Shown: in pieces, positions 32,124 to 41,944 of the stretch
How the letters are laid out: each line of letters begins with the position of its first letter
Position numbering within the stretch: the stretch's first letter is position 1
NCBI GenBank assembly: GCA_026184295.1
Contig: JAHCJK010000020.1
Location: forward strand, 1-50,429
Reading direction: 5' to 3'
Source of the DNA: Planctomycetota bacterium
Lineage (GTDB): Bacteria; Planctomycetota; SZUA-567; H5-PLA8
Length of the DNA stretch: 50,429 nt
Position numbers and translations under genes: made by a program
The notes under the pieces: generated by a model
The model's database searches: none
Seen by the model: only the letters and a program-made list of their open reading frames with translations
What the model was told of the DNA's origin: nothing

Positions 32124-33486
32124 CCGCCGGGGCCGGGGTCTTGGCCGGCGCGGGCGCCGCGCGGGCCACGATCTCCTTCGACTTCATCGACGGGCCGTGC
32201 TCGTTGATGGACACCAACATGTAGACATAGCGCGTGCCCGGCGTGACGCCTTCGTCCAGAAACGCCGGCGTCGCGAGGCGGTCGGCCACGACGGTCTCGG
32301 TCTCCGGCACGCGCACGATGTAGCGCTTCTTCTTGTCCTTCAGCTCCTTCTCCTGCGGCTCCGCGATCGCCTCGTACCGGTAAATCCGGTACTCGGTCGT
32401 GTCGCGCGATTCCTGCCAGGAGAGCGCCATCCCCTTCCCTTCCATGTACGCCGCGGCGACCTTCCACGGCGGCGTGGGCTGCTGGTCCATGCCGAGGCCC
32501 GACCACATCAGCCAGTAGATCCCGCCGCCCAGGGCCATCGTGGACGGCAGCGTAAAGACCCAGGCGAGGATGATCTTCTGCCCCAGGCCCCAGCGCACGG
32601 AATTGATGCCCTTGGTCGAGCCGACGCCCAGGATCGAACCGGTGATCGTGTGGGTGGTGCTCACCGGCACGCCCAGGTGCCCGGTGCCCAGCAGCACCAG
32701 GCTGGCGGCGGTCTCGGCCGCGAAGCCGTCCACCGGCTTGAGGCGCGAGAGCCCGTGCCCGAGCGTCTTGATGACCTTCCAGCCGCCGCAGGCCGTGCCG
32801 AGCGCGATCGCGGCGCCGCAGGAGATGACGACCCACGTGGGGATGCCGCTTTCCATGCTCGCGTGCCGGCCGCTCAGCACCAGGCCCAGCGTGATGACGC
32901 CCATGACTTTTTGCGCGTCGTTCTGGCCGTGGGTCAGCGACATCGAACTGACGCTGACCAGTTGCAGCCAGCCGAACATGCGGCCCGTCGGGCCCGGGCG
33001 CTTGTTGCGGAAGAGGTACGCGATGACGGAAAAGAGCAGGAACGCGAGGAGGAAGCCGAGGATCGGCGAGAAGAGCATCGCCAGGAGCACCTGCACGATG
33101 CCTTTGGCCTGGACGACGTGGACGCCGGCCTTGGCCACGGCCGCGCCCATCAGCCCGCCGATCAGCGAATGGGAACCGGAGATCGGCATGCCCAGGAAGG
33201 TCATGGCGGCGGCCCAGACGATCGCGCTGACCATCGCGCCGACCAGCACGGTCTGGGAGATCAGGTCGGGGTGCACGAGCCCGCCGCCGATGGTCTTGGC
33301 GACTTCCTCGCCCATAAAGGCACCGGCCAGGTTCAGAACCGTGGCGAGCATGATGGCCTTGAACGGCGAGAGCACGCGCGTCCCGACGACGGTCGCGATG
33401 GCGTTGGCCGCGTCGTTCCAGCCGTTGACGAAATCGAAGAGCAGCGCGGTGATGATGACCGCCCACAGCAGGGCATCGTAGGGCAT
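32113..33486 (-). CDS. pit: Low-affinity phosphate (PiT family) transporter with C-terminal extracytoplasmic-type extension
   Basis: A 457-residue inner-membrane phosphate symporter. The duplicated family motifs are present: [15 protein letters not shown] (18-32), [10 protein letters not shown] (101-110), [12 protein letters not shown] (185-196) and [18 protein letters not shown] (272-289). About ten membrane segments end near residue 332. Residues 335-457 are extra. They read like a fibronectin-type-III fold ([40 protein letters not shown]) and end in a Pro/Ala tail. It follows the DUF47 gene after nine bases, a classical pairing in which the DUF47/PhoU-like protein modulates Pit. Confidence 0.93.
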   Translation of the reverse strand: MPYDALLWAVIITALLFDFVNGWNDAANAIATVVGTRVLSPFKAIMLATVLNLAGAFMGEEVAKTIGGGLVHPDLISQTVLVGAMVSAIVWAAAMTFLGMPISGSHSLIGGLMGAAVAKAGVHVVQAKGIVQVLLAMLFSPILGFLLAFLLFSVIAYLFRNKRPGPTGRMFGWLQLVSVSSMSLTHGQNDAQKVMGVITLGLVLSGRHASMESGIPTWVVISCGAAIALGTACGGWKVIKTLGHGLSRLKPVDGFAAETAASLVLLGTGHLGVPVSTTHTITGSILGVGSTKGINSVRWGLGQKIILAWVFTLPSTMALGGGIYWLMWSGLGMDQQPTPPWKVAAAYMEGKGMALSWQESRDTTEYRIYRYEAIAEPQEKELKDKKKRYIVRVPETETVVADRLATPAFLDEGVTPGTRYVYMLVSINEHGPSMKSKEIVARAAPAPAKTPAPAATP

Positions 33487-33495
33487 CGGCGGCCT

Positions 33496-34113
33496 CTAAG
33501 CGTTCTTGACCATGATGGAGCGGATCGTGTGCGCCACGGTCTCGCAGGCGTCGATGGAGGCCTCGACGAGTTCGTACAGTTCCTTCCACTTGATCACGTA
33601 CAGCGCGTCGCCGGTCTCGAAGAGCCGCGCGAGGGCCGCGTGGTTGTGCTCGTCGCCCTTGTTCTCCCAGTCGTGAATCTCGATGAGCAGGCGCGAGAGC
33701 TGCTCCTGGTTCTTCATGTTGCGGATGCACTTGATGGCTTCGGCCAGGCGCCGGGTGATCTGCACGGCGTTCTCGGACTGGCGGATGATGTCGTCGGTGG
33801 GCTTGTCGATGCCGTAGAGCAGGATGCGCTGGGCGGCGGCGTCGAGGGCGTCCACGACGTCGTCGGCTTCGGTGATCAGCGCGTGGATGTCCTCGCGGTC
33901 GAGCGGGGTGATGAAGGTCTGGTCGAGCTTGGTGATGGTGTCGTGGGTGATCGAATCGCCGCGGTGTTCGGCCTCGCGGATCGCGCCGAGAATCTCCTTT
34001 CGGCGGTCGAAATCCTTGAGCATGCTCTGGAAGAGTTCGGCGGTGCGCACCATGTTCTCGGCGGCACGCTCGAAGAGGTCGAAGAAAGTCTTGTCCTTGG
34101 AAGCAAACAGCAT
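33496..34113 (-). CDS. DUF47 family PhoU-like phosphate transport regulator
   Basis: A 205-residue all-helical cytoplasmic protein resembling PhoU. It has metal-binding ExxxD-type stretches (AIREAEHRGDSITHDTITKL, ALITEADDVVDALDAAAQRI, EIHDWENKGDEHNHAALARL). Members are encoded beside pit and adjust its activity. The start is the ATG at 34113, because the GAGGT site seven bases upstream overlaps the alternative GTG at 34122. A four-fold 11-bp-periodic Pho-box-like array lies immediately upstream (34128-34167). Confidence 0.92.
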   Translation of the reverse strand: MLFASKDKTFFDLFERAAENMVRTAELFQSMLKDFDRRKEILGAIREAEHRGDSITHDTITKLDQTFITPLDREDIHALITEADDVVDALDAAAQRILLYGIDKPTDDIIRQSENAVQITRRLAEAIKCIRNMKNQEQLSRLLIEIHDWENKGDEHNHAALARLFETGDALYVIKWKELYELVEASIDACETVAHTIRSIMVKNA

Positions 34114-34127
34114 GGGACGCACCTCGA

Positions 34128-34167
34128 GTGTTAGAATTGAGTTTGCAATCGGTTAGGACTAGGTAAG
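34128..34167 (-). promoter_or_regulatory. Four-unit Pho-box-like array in front of DUF47-pit
   Basis: On the minus strand the 7-mers CTTACCT, CTAACCG, CAAACTC and CTAACAC follow one another with exact 4-base spacers (starts 11 bases apart). The last unit ends 14 bases before the ATG, next to the ribosome site. If the first two units form the activating box, the -10 would be AATTCT (34138-34133), 11 bases downstream of them. Confidence 0.6.
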
Positions 34168-34252
34168 CCAAAGGGCGGGAACTGCAAGGATGCTTTTACA
34201 AGGTGCGTTCGGAATTTCAGAGGTGCACCTCAGACCATTTCGCAATTTTGCG

Positions 34253-34303
34253 CTCATACAATCCTTACGTCGCGCCCTAGAATAACTGTTAGCTTTCTAC
34301 TTT
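34253..34303 (+). promoter_or_regulatory. Five-unit Pho-box-like array in front of phoR
   Basis: CTCATAC, CTTACGT, CCCTAGA, CTGTTAG and CTACTTT begin at 34253, 34264, 34275, 34286 and 34297, exactly 11 bases apart. The middle unit is degenerate. TTATAG at 34322-34327 is a possible -10. The phoR start is 58 bases downstream of the array. Confidence 0.5.
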
Positions 34304-34361
34304 CCTTGCTCCTACGGAGCATTATAGCAATTGAGGGGTCAAACTCAGGACTAACATATTT

Positions 34362-36149
34362 ATGTCCGTGCCTACACGTGCCGTCCCGCCCAAACCCCGC
34401 CTCATGTGGAACCTGTTCTGGTGCATGGTGCTGGTGGGTCTGTTGGCGATCCTGGTCACCACGCTCTATGCATCCTCGCTGATGCAGCAGATTTACCTCG
34501 ACCGCTGCCGCCGCGACCTGGAGGACCGCGCCTTCCTGCTTCAAAAGGAGGCGCTGGAGGCGTCGCGGACGGGCGAGATTGAAACCGGCGACCACTTCTG
34601 CAAGAGCCACACGGGGCCGTCGGCCGCGCGGCTGACGCTGATCCGCGCCGACGGGGTCGTGCTGGGCGACTCGGAAGAGAGCCCGTCGCGCATGGAGAAC
34701 CACGCCGACCGCCCCGAGATCAAGGACGCGATGCAGGGACGCACGGGCACCTCGGTGCGCCTCAGCCCCACGCTGCACGTGGACATGCTCTACGTGGCCA
34801 TCCCGTTGCAGGACCTGGGCAAGATCGTGGGCGTGCTGCGGGTGGCGATTCCGCTCCAGATGATCCAGGATGCGATGGTCGCGTTCTACTTCAAGGCGCT
34901 GGCGGGCGGGATCGGGGTGGCGTGCCTGGTGGGCCTGATCAGTTGGCTGCTCTCGCTCAAGATCACGCGCCCGCTGGTGGAACTGCGCGCGGCGGCCGAC
35001 CGCATCTCCGCCGGCGACCTGGCCTGCCGCTGCAAGGTCTCGGACACCGACGAGTTCGCGGCGATGGCCGAGTCGCTCAACCGCATGGGCGAGCAGCTCG
35101 ACGACCGCATCCGCACGCTGCTGCGGCAGCGCAACGAACTGGAAGCGGTGCTTTCGAGCATGGTCGAAGGCGTGCTGGTGATCGACCGCGAGGAACGGCT
35201 GGTGCGCATCAACCGCGCGGCCGCCGATTTTCTGGGGATCATGAGCGACGAGTCGATCGGGCGCAGCATCCAGGAGGTGGTCCGCAACGCCGACCTGCAG
35301 CGCTTCCTCGCGCGCACGCGCTCGGTCCAGGAACCGACCGAGGACCAGGTGGTCCTGCGCGACGAGGGCGAACGCCACCTCCAGGTGCACGGGACGGTGC
35401 TGCGGGACTCGGAGAACCACCTGATGGGCGTGCTGGTGGTGCTGAACGACGTCACGCGCATGCGCCGCCTGGAAGGCGTGCGCCGCGACTTCGTCGCCAA
35501 CGTCTCCCACGAACTCAAGACGCCCATCACGTCGATCAAGGGCTTCGTCGAGACGCTGCTCGACGGCGCGCTGCACGACCCCAAGGAGGCCGAGAACTTC
35601 CTCCAGATCGTCGCGCGCCAGGCCGACCGCCTGAACGCGATCATCGAGGACCTGCTGACGCTTTCCAAGATCGAGCAGGGCGAGGAGCAGGAGAGCATCG
35701 TGCTCGAAGAAGCCAGCGTCCGCGACGTGGTCAAGAGCGCCATCCAGGCCTGCGACCTGAAGGCCGGCGCGAAGGACATCCGCATCGACCTGCACGCCGA
35801 CGAACACCTCCGCGCGAGCATCAACGCGCCCCTGCTGGAACAGGCCCTGGTGAACCTGATCGACAACGCGATCAAGTACAGCGAGCCCGGCGGGATGATC
35901 AAGATCGAGACCCAGCGGGCCCACAACGAGATCGCGCTGAGCGTCCGCGATTTCGGGTGCGGGATCGAGAAAGAGCACCTTTCGCGGATCTTCGAGCGCT
36001 TTTACCGGGTGGACAAGGCGCGCAGCCGGAAACTCGGCGGAACCGGGCTGGGACTGGCGATCGTAAAGCATATTGCTCAAGCGCATAAAGGGCGCGTCGG
36101 GGTGGAAAGTGTTCCCGGAAAGGGAAGCACCTTCACGATTTACATATGA
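34362..36149 (+). CDS. phoR: Sensor histidine kinase, PhoR-type
   Basis: A 595-residue membrane kinase for the PhoB regulator. It has a first membrane segment (about 16-40), an outer sensor domain of about 130 residues, a second membrane segment (about 178-200), HAMP (LKITRPLVELRAAADRISAG) and a PAS domain (VEGVLVIDREERLVRINRAA). The dimerisation helix has the phospho-acceptor His383 in VSHELKTP. The ATPase boxes are LVNLIDNAIKYSEPGG, VRDFGCGIEKEHL, IFERFYRVDK and GGTGLGLAIVKHIA. The start ATG at 34362 has AGGA 11 bases upstream. It is separated from phoB by the oppositely oriented DUF47-pit pair, yet both probably answer to the same Pho boxes. Confidence 0.93.
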   Translation: MSVPTRAVPPKPRLMWNLFWCMVLVGLLAILVTTLYASSLMQQIYLDRCRRDLEDRAFLLQKEALEASRTGEIETGDHFCKSHTGPSAARLTLIRADGVVLGDSEESPSRMENHADRPEIKDAMQGRTGTSVRLSPTLHVDMLYVAIPLQDLGKIVGVLRVAIPLQMIQDAMVAFYFKALAGGIGVACLVGLISWLLSLKITRPLVELRAAADRISAGDLACRCKVSDTDEFAAMAESLNRMGEQLDDRIRTLLRQRNELEAVLSSMVEGVLVIDREERLVRINRAAADFLGIMSDESIGRSIQEVVRNADLQRFLARTRSVQEPTEDQVVLRDEGERHLQVHGTVLRDSENHLMGVLVVLNDVTRMRRLEGVRRDFVANVSHELKTPITSIKGFVETLLDGALHDPKEAENFLQIVARQADRLNAIIEDLLTLSKIEQGEEQESIVLEEASVRDVVKSAIQACDLKAGAKDIRIDLHADEHLRASINAPLLEQALVNLIDNAIKYSEPGGMIKIETQRAHNEIALSVRDFGCGIEKEHLSRIFERFYRVDKARSRKLGGTGLGLAIVKHIAQAHKGRVGVESVPGKGSTFTIYI

Positions 36150-36164
36150 TTATGGATCAAGGTT

Positions 36165-36210
36165 CTTACACGTTTCTAATGCATCTCTAACACTCGAACC
36201 GCAGTATTCC
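36165..36210 (+). promoter_or_regulatory. Three-unit Pho box and -10 in front of pstB
   Basis: CTTACAC (36165-36171), CTAATGC (36176-36182) and CTAACAC (36187-36193) are spaced by exactly 4 bases. TATTCC (36205-36210) begins 12 bases after the last, the canonical place for a -10. The leader to the pstB start is about 120 bases. Confidence 0.65.
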
Positions 36211-36336
36211 CGTACTGTGCCTTGGTCCCGCGAAGCCGAGCCTAAGCCTCCAAACGCGGACGTGCATCCGGTGGCCCTCCGGGCCTGACGTGCGAAAGTT
36301 GCTTTCCCCCTGGGACGTGGTGTAGGAGAATCTCCA

Positions 36337-37218
36337 ATGGCGAACGTCGAATCCGCAGAAAACACCGCCCGCAACACGGCTCAAGCGGTCGCAACCGACA
36401 CGAAAAAAGTGAGCACCCCGAAACCTACCTTCGATACGAACGGCGACGAGACCGCTGCCCCGACCGAGACGACGGTCGAGGTCAAAGACCTGTGCCTGTA
36501 CTACGGCGAAAAGAAGGCCCTGAAGTCGGTCCACATGAACGTGCCGAAGGGCAAGATCACGGCGCTGATCGGGCCGTCGGGCTGCGGCAAGAGCACCCTG
36601 CTCCGCTGCATCAACCGCATGAACGACCTGGTGGACCACGTCCGCATCACGGGCCTGCTGAAGGTCAACGGGCAGGACATCCACGACCCGGCGCTGGACG
36701 TCACGGTGCTGCGCAAGCACGTGGGCATGGTCTTCCAGAAGTCGAACCCGTTCCCCAAGTCGATCTTCGAGAACATCGCCTACGGCCCGCGCATCCAGGG
36801 CGAGAACAACAAGGCGAACCTGGCGAACATCGTCGAGAAGAGCCTGCGCGGCGCCGCGCTGTGGGACGAAGTGAAGGACCGCCTGCAGGACAGCGCGCTG
36901 GGCATGTCGGGCGGGCAGCAGCAGCGCCTGTGCATCGCGCGCGCCCTGGCGGTCGAACCCGAGGTCCTGCTGATGGACGAGCCCTGCTCGGCCCTGGACC
37001 CGATCGCGACCAGCAAGATCGAAGATCTTATGGAAGATTTGAAAGAAAAGTATACGATCGTCATCGTGACGCACAACATGCAGCAGGCGGCCCGCGTCTC
37101 GGACTTCACGGGCTTCATGCTCATGGGCGAGCTGATCGAGTTCGGCGGGACGAAGGACCTCTTCACCAACCCGACCGACCAGCGCACGGAAGACTATATC
37201 ACCGGCCGCTTCGGCTGA
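36337..37218 (+). CDS. pstB: Phosphate ABC transporter ATP-binding protein
   Basis: A 293-residue ATPase of the high-affinity Pst phosphate importer. It shows Walker [10 protein letters not shown] (79-87), the Q-loop [15 protein letters not shown], the signature [15 protein letters not shown], Walker [14 protein letters not shown] and the switch VTHNM. These are the hallmarks of PstB rather than of other ABC ATPases. About 46 residues precede the usual start; they are Ala/Thr/Lys-rich and look disordered. The start has AGGAG eight bases upstream. phoU follows after 40 bases, probably in the same transcript. pstS, pstC and pstA are not in the window. Confidence 0.95.
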   Translation: MANVESAENTARNTAQAVATDTKKVSTPKPTFDTNGDETAAPTETTVEVKDLCLYYGEKKALKSVHMNVPKGKITALIGPSGCGKSTLLRCINRMNDLVDHVRITGLLKVNGQDIHDPALDVTVLRKHVGMVFQKSNPFPKSIFENIAYGPRIQGENNKANLANIVEKSLRGAALWDEVKDRLQDSALGMSGGQQQRLCIARALAVEPEVLLMDEPCSALDPIATSKIEDLMEDLKEKYTIVIVTHNMQQAARVSDFTGFMLMGELIEFGGTKDLFTNPTDQRTEDYITGRFG

Positions 37219-37258
37219 TCGCCGCTCCGGCCATGGCCTCCGGGGCCGGGGTGCTCTC

Positions 37259-37966
37259 ATGAAGCACATGCTGATGGAGTTCGAGAAGCTCAAGAAGAAG
37301 ATTCTTGCGCTGAGCGCCATCGTGGAAGAAAGCGTCCACCGCGCCGTGAGTTCCATCCAGCGGCGGGACGAGAAACTGGCCCGCAAGGTCATCGACAGCG
37401 ACATCGAGATCGACCACATGGAGGTCGATGTCGAGGAAGAGTGCCTCAAGATACTGGCGCTTCACCAGCCGGTGGCCACCGACCTGCGCTTCGTCATCGC
37501 CGTGCTCAAGATCAACAACGACCTCGAGCGCATCGCCGACCTTTCGGTCAACATCGCCGAACAGGGCGCGTACCTGGCCACGCAGACCAAGGTCAACATC
37601 CCCTTCGACTTTCCGGGCATGGCCGAGAAGGCGCAGCGCATGCTCCGGCAGAGCCTCGACGCGCTGGTGAACATGGATTCCGCGACCGCGCGCAAGGTGA
37701 TGGCCGCCGACGACGAAGTGGACGCCATCAACCGCCACATGTACGACCAGGTGAAGGAAGGCATCCGCCGTTCGCCCGAGAACCTGGACTGCCTGATCCA
37801 CCTGCTCTCGGTCTCGCGCCACCTGGAACGCATCGCCGACCACGCCACCAACATCGCCGAAGACGTGATCTACATGGTCGAAGGCGAGATCATCCGGCAC
37901 CGCACGGAGGAGTACTTCTCCAACGTCCAGAAGGCCGCCACCGCCAAGCACAACAGCCTGAACTGA
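37259..37966 (+). CDS. phoU: Phosphate signalling protein PhoU
   Basis: A 235-residue all-helical protein with two copies of the PhoU three-helix unit. The first has LKILALHQPVATDLRFVIAV and DLERIADLSVNIAEQGAYLA; the second has CLIHLLSVSRHLERIADHAT and NIAEDVIYMVEGE. The E/DxxxD-type metal-binding patches are visible. PhoU couples the Pst transporter to PhoR and damps the response when phosphate is plentiful. It lies downstream of pstB and ends before a strong bidirectional terminator. Confidence 0.95.
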   Translation: MKHMLMEFEKLKKKILALSAIVEESVHRAVSSIQRRDEKLARKVIDSDIEIDHMEVDVEEECLKILALHQPVATDLRFVIAVLKINNDLERIADLSVNIAEQGAYLATQTKVNIPFDFPGMAEKAQRMLRQSLDALVNMDSATARKVMAADDEVDAINRHMYDQVKEGIRRSPENLDCLIHLLSVSRHLERIADHATNIAEDVIYMVEGEIIRHRTEEYFSNVQKAATAKHNSLN

Positions 37967-37987
37967 GCGCCCGGGCGTCCGGGCCAC

Positions 37988-38019
37988 AAAAAAGCGCGCC
38001 TTCGCAGGCGCGCTTTTTT
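37988..38019. terminator. Bidirectional terminator between phoU and clpX
   Basis: AAAAAAGCGCGCC, a 6-base loop and GGCGCGCTTTTTT form a perfect 13-bp stem with an A-tract and a T-tract, so it serves both converging transcripts. Confidence 0.95.
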
Positions 38020-38042
38020 CATGGATGCAGGAGTGTGGTTCG

Positions 38043-39389
<1,347 letters not shown>

Positions 39390-39510
39390 GAGGTTAGCTC
39401 CCGATGCGGCGCGGACCCTGCCCCCCGCAGCCCAAGAAGCCCTAAAACGGGCCCTCCGGCGATCCGCCACCCGATTCGACGTCGAACTCTAACAGGCCAT
39501 CTCTTCAGGA

Positions 39511-40086
39511 CTACTGTAAAATAACATCGACCAAACCATAGTCCTTGGCCTGCTCGGCCGACATGAAGTAGTCGCGGTCGCTGTCCTTCGCGATGCGCTC
39601 GATCGGCTGCCCGGTGTGCTTCACATAAAGTTCGTTCAGGCGGTGCTTAAGGCGAACGATTTCTTCCGCCTGGATGGCGATGTCGGCGGCCGTGCCCTGC
39701 GCCCCGCCCCACGGCTGGTGGATCATCACGCGGGCGTTCGGCAGGCAGTGGCGCTTGCCCTTGGTCCCGGCCGAGAGCAGGAAGGCGCCCATGCTGGCCG
39801 CCTGCCCGATGCAGTAGGTCGAGACGTCGTTGCTGATGTGCTGCATGGTGTCGTAGATCGCCAACCCGGCGTTGACGCTCCCGCCCGGCGACATGATGTA
39901 GAACTCGATGTCCGCTTCGCGGTTTTCGAGCTGCAGGAAGAGCATCTGCGCGATGATCAGGGAGGAGACGTAGTCGTCGATCGGGCCTCCCAGGAAGATG
40001 ATGCGGTCTTTAAGGAGCCGGCTGTAAATGTCATACGCGCGCTCGCCGCGGCCGGTGCGCTCGATGACCATCGGGATCAGGCTCAT
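39511..40086 (-). CDS. clpP: ATP-dependent Clp protease proteolytic subunit
   Basis: A 191-residue serine peptidase that forms the 14-mer chamber. The triad is Ser98 ([11 protein letters not shown]), His123 ([11 protein letters not shown]) and Asp172 (DSDRDYFM). The N-terminal [20 protein letters not shown] is typical. The length is normal. The start has a perfect AAGGAG five bases upstream. It lies between tig and clpX in the usual order. Confidence 0.97.
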   Translation of the reverse strand: MSLIPMVIERTGRGERAYDIYSRLLKDRIIFLGGPIDDYVSSLIIAQMLFLQLENREADIEFYIMSPGGSVNAGLAIYDTMQHISNDVSTYCIGQAASMGAFLLSAGTKGKRHCLPNARVMIHQPWGGAQGTAADIAIQAEEIVRLKHRLNELYVKHTGQPIERIAKDSDRDYFMSAEQAKDYGLVDVILQ

Positions 40087-40146
40087 GGTTACTCCTTGGC
40101 GTTGAACGTTTGAGAGCGGGCGGCGTCCGAGGCCGCTCCGCCGGTC

Positions 40147-41616
40147 CTAGTGCTTGTGTTCCCCTTCTCCGTGCGAATGTCCGTGGTCGTGGCCGTGACT
40201 GTGGTCATGGCTGTGATCGTGGCTGTGGCTGTGCCCGTGGTCGTGGCCGCAGTCTTCGCCCTTGGGCGCCGGCTTGCGCGCGACGACCTTGATCTCGGCC
40301 TGTTCGATCAGGAAGTCCATGGCCTTCTTGGCCTTCAGGCCCTGCTTGATCTGCTCCAGGCCGCCTTCCTGTTCGAGCTGCGCGAAGAGTTCGGCCGCGC
40401 GCATGCCCCGCGAACGCGCCTGCTTGACGACTTCGTCGTCCACGTCCTCGTCCTCGACCGCGATCGACTCCTTCTTGCAGATGGCGTCGAGGATGAAATA
40501 TTCCCGAATCTGGCGCTCGGCGTTGCCTTCGTTGTGCTTCTTGAAGTCGAAGTCTTTGAGCTGGTCCGGCGGGATGCCCATGCGCAGCAGGTTCATCTGC
40601 TGGTCCATGATCATGCGCTGGTCGAAGGTTTCCAGGAGCCGCTTGGGCAGATCGAACGGCGAGCCGTCCACGATGCGGTCCATCAGGTCCTTGCGCGTCT
40701 TGGCCTGGGCGTTCTCGGCCAGGGAGCCGCGCAGGCGCTCGGTCACCTTTTCCTTCAGGTCGGCGAAATCCTTCGCGCCCAGCTTCTTGGCCAGTTCGTC
40801 GTCCATCGCCGGCAGCTTGGGGCGCTTGATCTTCTTGAGTTCGAACTCGATGGTCGCCTTCTTGCCGCGGTGCGCTTCGTCGGGAAAGGTGTCGTTCAGC
40901 GCTTCCTCGATGGCGCGCTTCTCGCCCACCTTGGCGCCCTTGAGGTAATCCAGGCCCAGGTGCGCGTGCGCGCCGACCACGTGCCCCTGATGCAGCAGGA
41001 GCATCGCGTCCTCTTCCTTGCGGACTTCGTTGCCGTCCACCAGGAAGCGCAGCACGCCGTTGGCGACGTCCTTGTCCTGAAGCTCCGCGCCCTCGGGCGC
41101 GTCGCCTTCCTCGGCCAGGCGCAGGGCCATCTGGTCGAGCTGCTCCTGAATCTCTTCGGACAGCACCTCGACCTCTTCCTGCTCGACCGGCAGGCCCTTG
41201 TAATTGCAGAGTTCGAAGGTCGGCTTGACCTCCACATCCACGCCGAAGGCGAAGTCCTTGCCGCGCTCGGCACTGACGCTCTCGTCCACCAGCGCGGGCG
41301 AACCGACCACTTCCAGCTTTTCGGCCGTGACGGCGGTGTGGATCGCGCGCCCGAGCACCTTGGAGGTGACCTGCTTGGAGATGTCGTCCTTGAAGAGCTT
41401 CTCGGCGTAGCCGCGGGGCACCTTGCCGGGGCGGAAGCCGGGGAGGCGGATCTGTCCGGCGATCTCGCCGACCACCGCATCGAAGGCCTTGGCGACTTCG
41501 CCCGAAGGGACGGTGATGTCCAGGCGTTTGGCCCACGTGCCCGTGTCCGAGACCGCGGTCTTGACCTCGATCGGGGTAAGATCCTGTTCTTCCAACTGTT
41601 CCTGGCTGATGGTCAT
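40147..41616 (-). CDS. tig: Trigger factor with His-rich C-terminal tail
   Basis: A 489-residue ribosome-bound chaperone. The N-terminal ribosome-binding domain contains LPGFRPGKVPRGYAEKLF. The middle is the PPIase domain, recognisable by DKDVANGVLRFLVDGNEVRK and a long insertion. The helical C-terminal arms run to about residue 450. The last 34 residues hold 15 histidines in DH/SH/GH alternation after GEDCG, so the protein should bind metal such as nickel, cobalt or zinc. This tail is not part of a standard trigger factor. The start has GAGAGGG upstream, and a good promoter lies at 41707-41734. Confidence 0.93.
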   Translation of the reverse strand: MTISQEQLEEQDLTPIEVKTAVSDTGTWAKRLDITVPSGEVAKAFDAVVGEIAGQIRLPGFRPGKVPRGYAEKLFKDDISKQVTSKVLGRAIHTAVTAEKLEVVGSPALVDESVSAERGKDFAFGVDVEVKPTFELCNYKGLPVEQEEVEVLSEEIQEQLDQMALRLAEEGDAPEGAELQDKDVANGVLRFLVDGNEVRKEEDAMLLLHQGHVVGAHAHLGLDYLKGAKVGEKRAIEEALNDTFPDEAHRGKKATIEFELKKIKRPKLPAMDDELAKKLGAKDFADLKEKVTERLRGSLAENAQAKTRKDLMDRIVDGSPFDLPKRLLETFDQRMIMDQQMNLLRMGIPPDQLKDFDFKKHNEGNAERQIREYFILDAICKKESIAVEDEDVDDEVVKQARSRGMRAAELFAQLEQEGGLEQIKQGLKAKKAMDFLIEQAEIKVVARKPAPKGEDCGHDHGHSHSHDHSHDHSHGHDHGHSHGEGEHKH

Positions 41617-41706
41617 GCCGCCCTCTCACTGCCCTGATGCGATGCGACAGGCAACCGTGCCCGAGATCCCACATGGACCTCGGTATTGCCCGTGTGTATT
41701 CGGCTG

Positions 41707-41734
41707 GTTATAGGTCCGGTGCGGGTGCCGTCAA
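41707..41734 (-). promoter_or_regulatory. Sigma-70-type promoter of tig-clpP-clpX
   Basis: On the minus strand TTGACG (41734-41729) and TATAAC (41712-41707) are separated by 16 bases, 90 bases upstream of the tig start. In the rest of the 328-base spacer 41617-41944 I see nothing beyond AAAGGAA before the plus-strand gene. Confidence 0.65.
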
Positions 41735-41944
41735 GCAAATCGGTTCCTTACCGTGCGCAGCGTGCCGAAGAAAGGTGGCGTGCCATGACGGATCAGATAA
41801 AAATCACAAGATGAAGCATTACTGAAATGATCGCGGGTTAGTGAATGGATGCACATTCCGTGCAGTCCCAGTTTCGGCGGGGTACCAAAGAGCCGGTGCA
41901 GGTCCCATCCTTCTTGTTTCGCAGCCTGACGTGAAAGGAACCTC

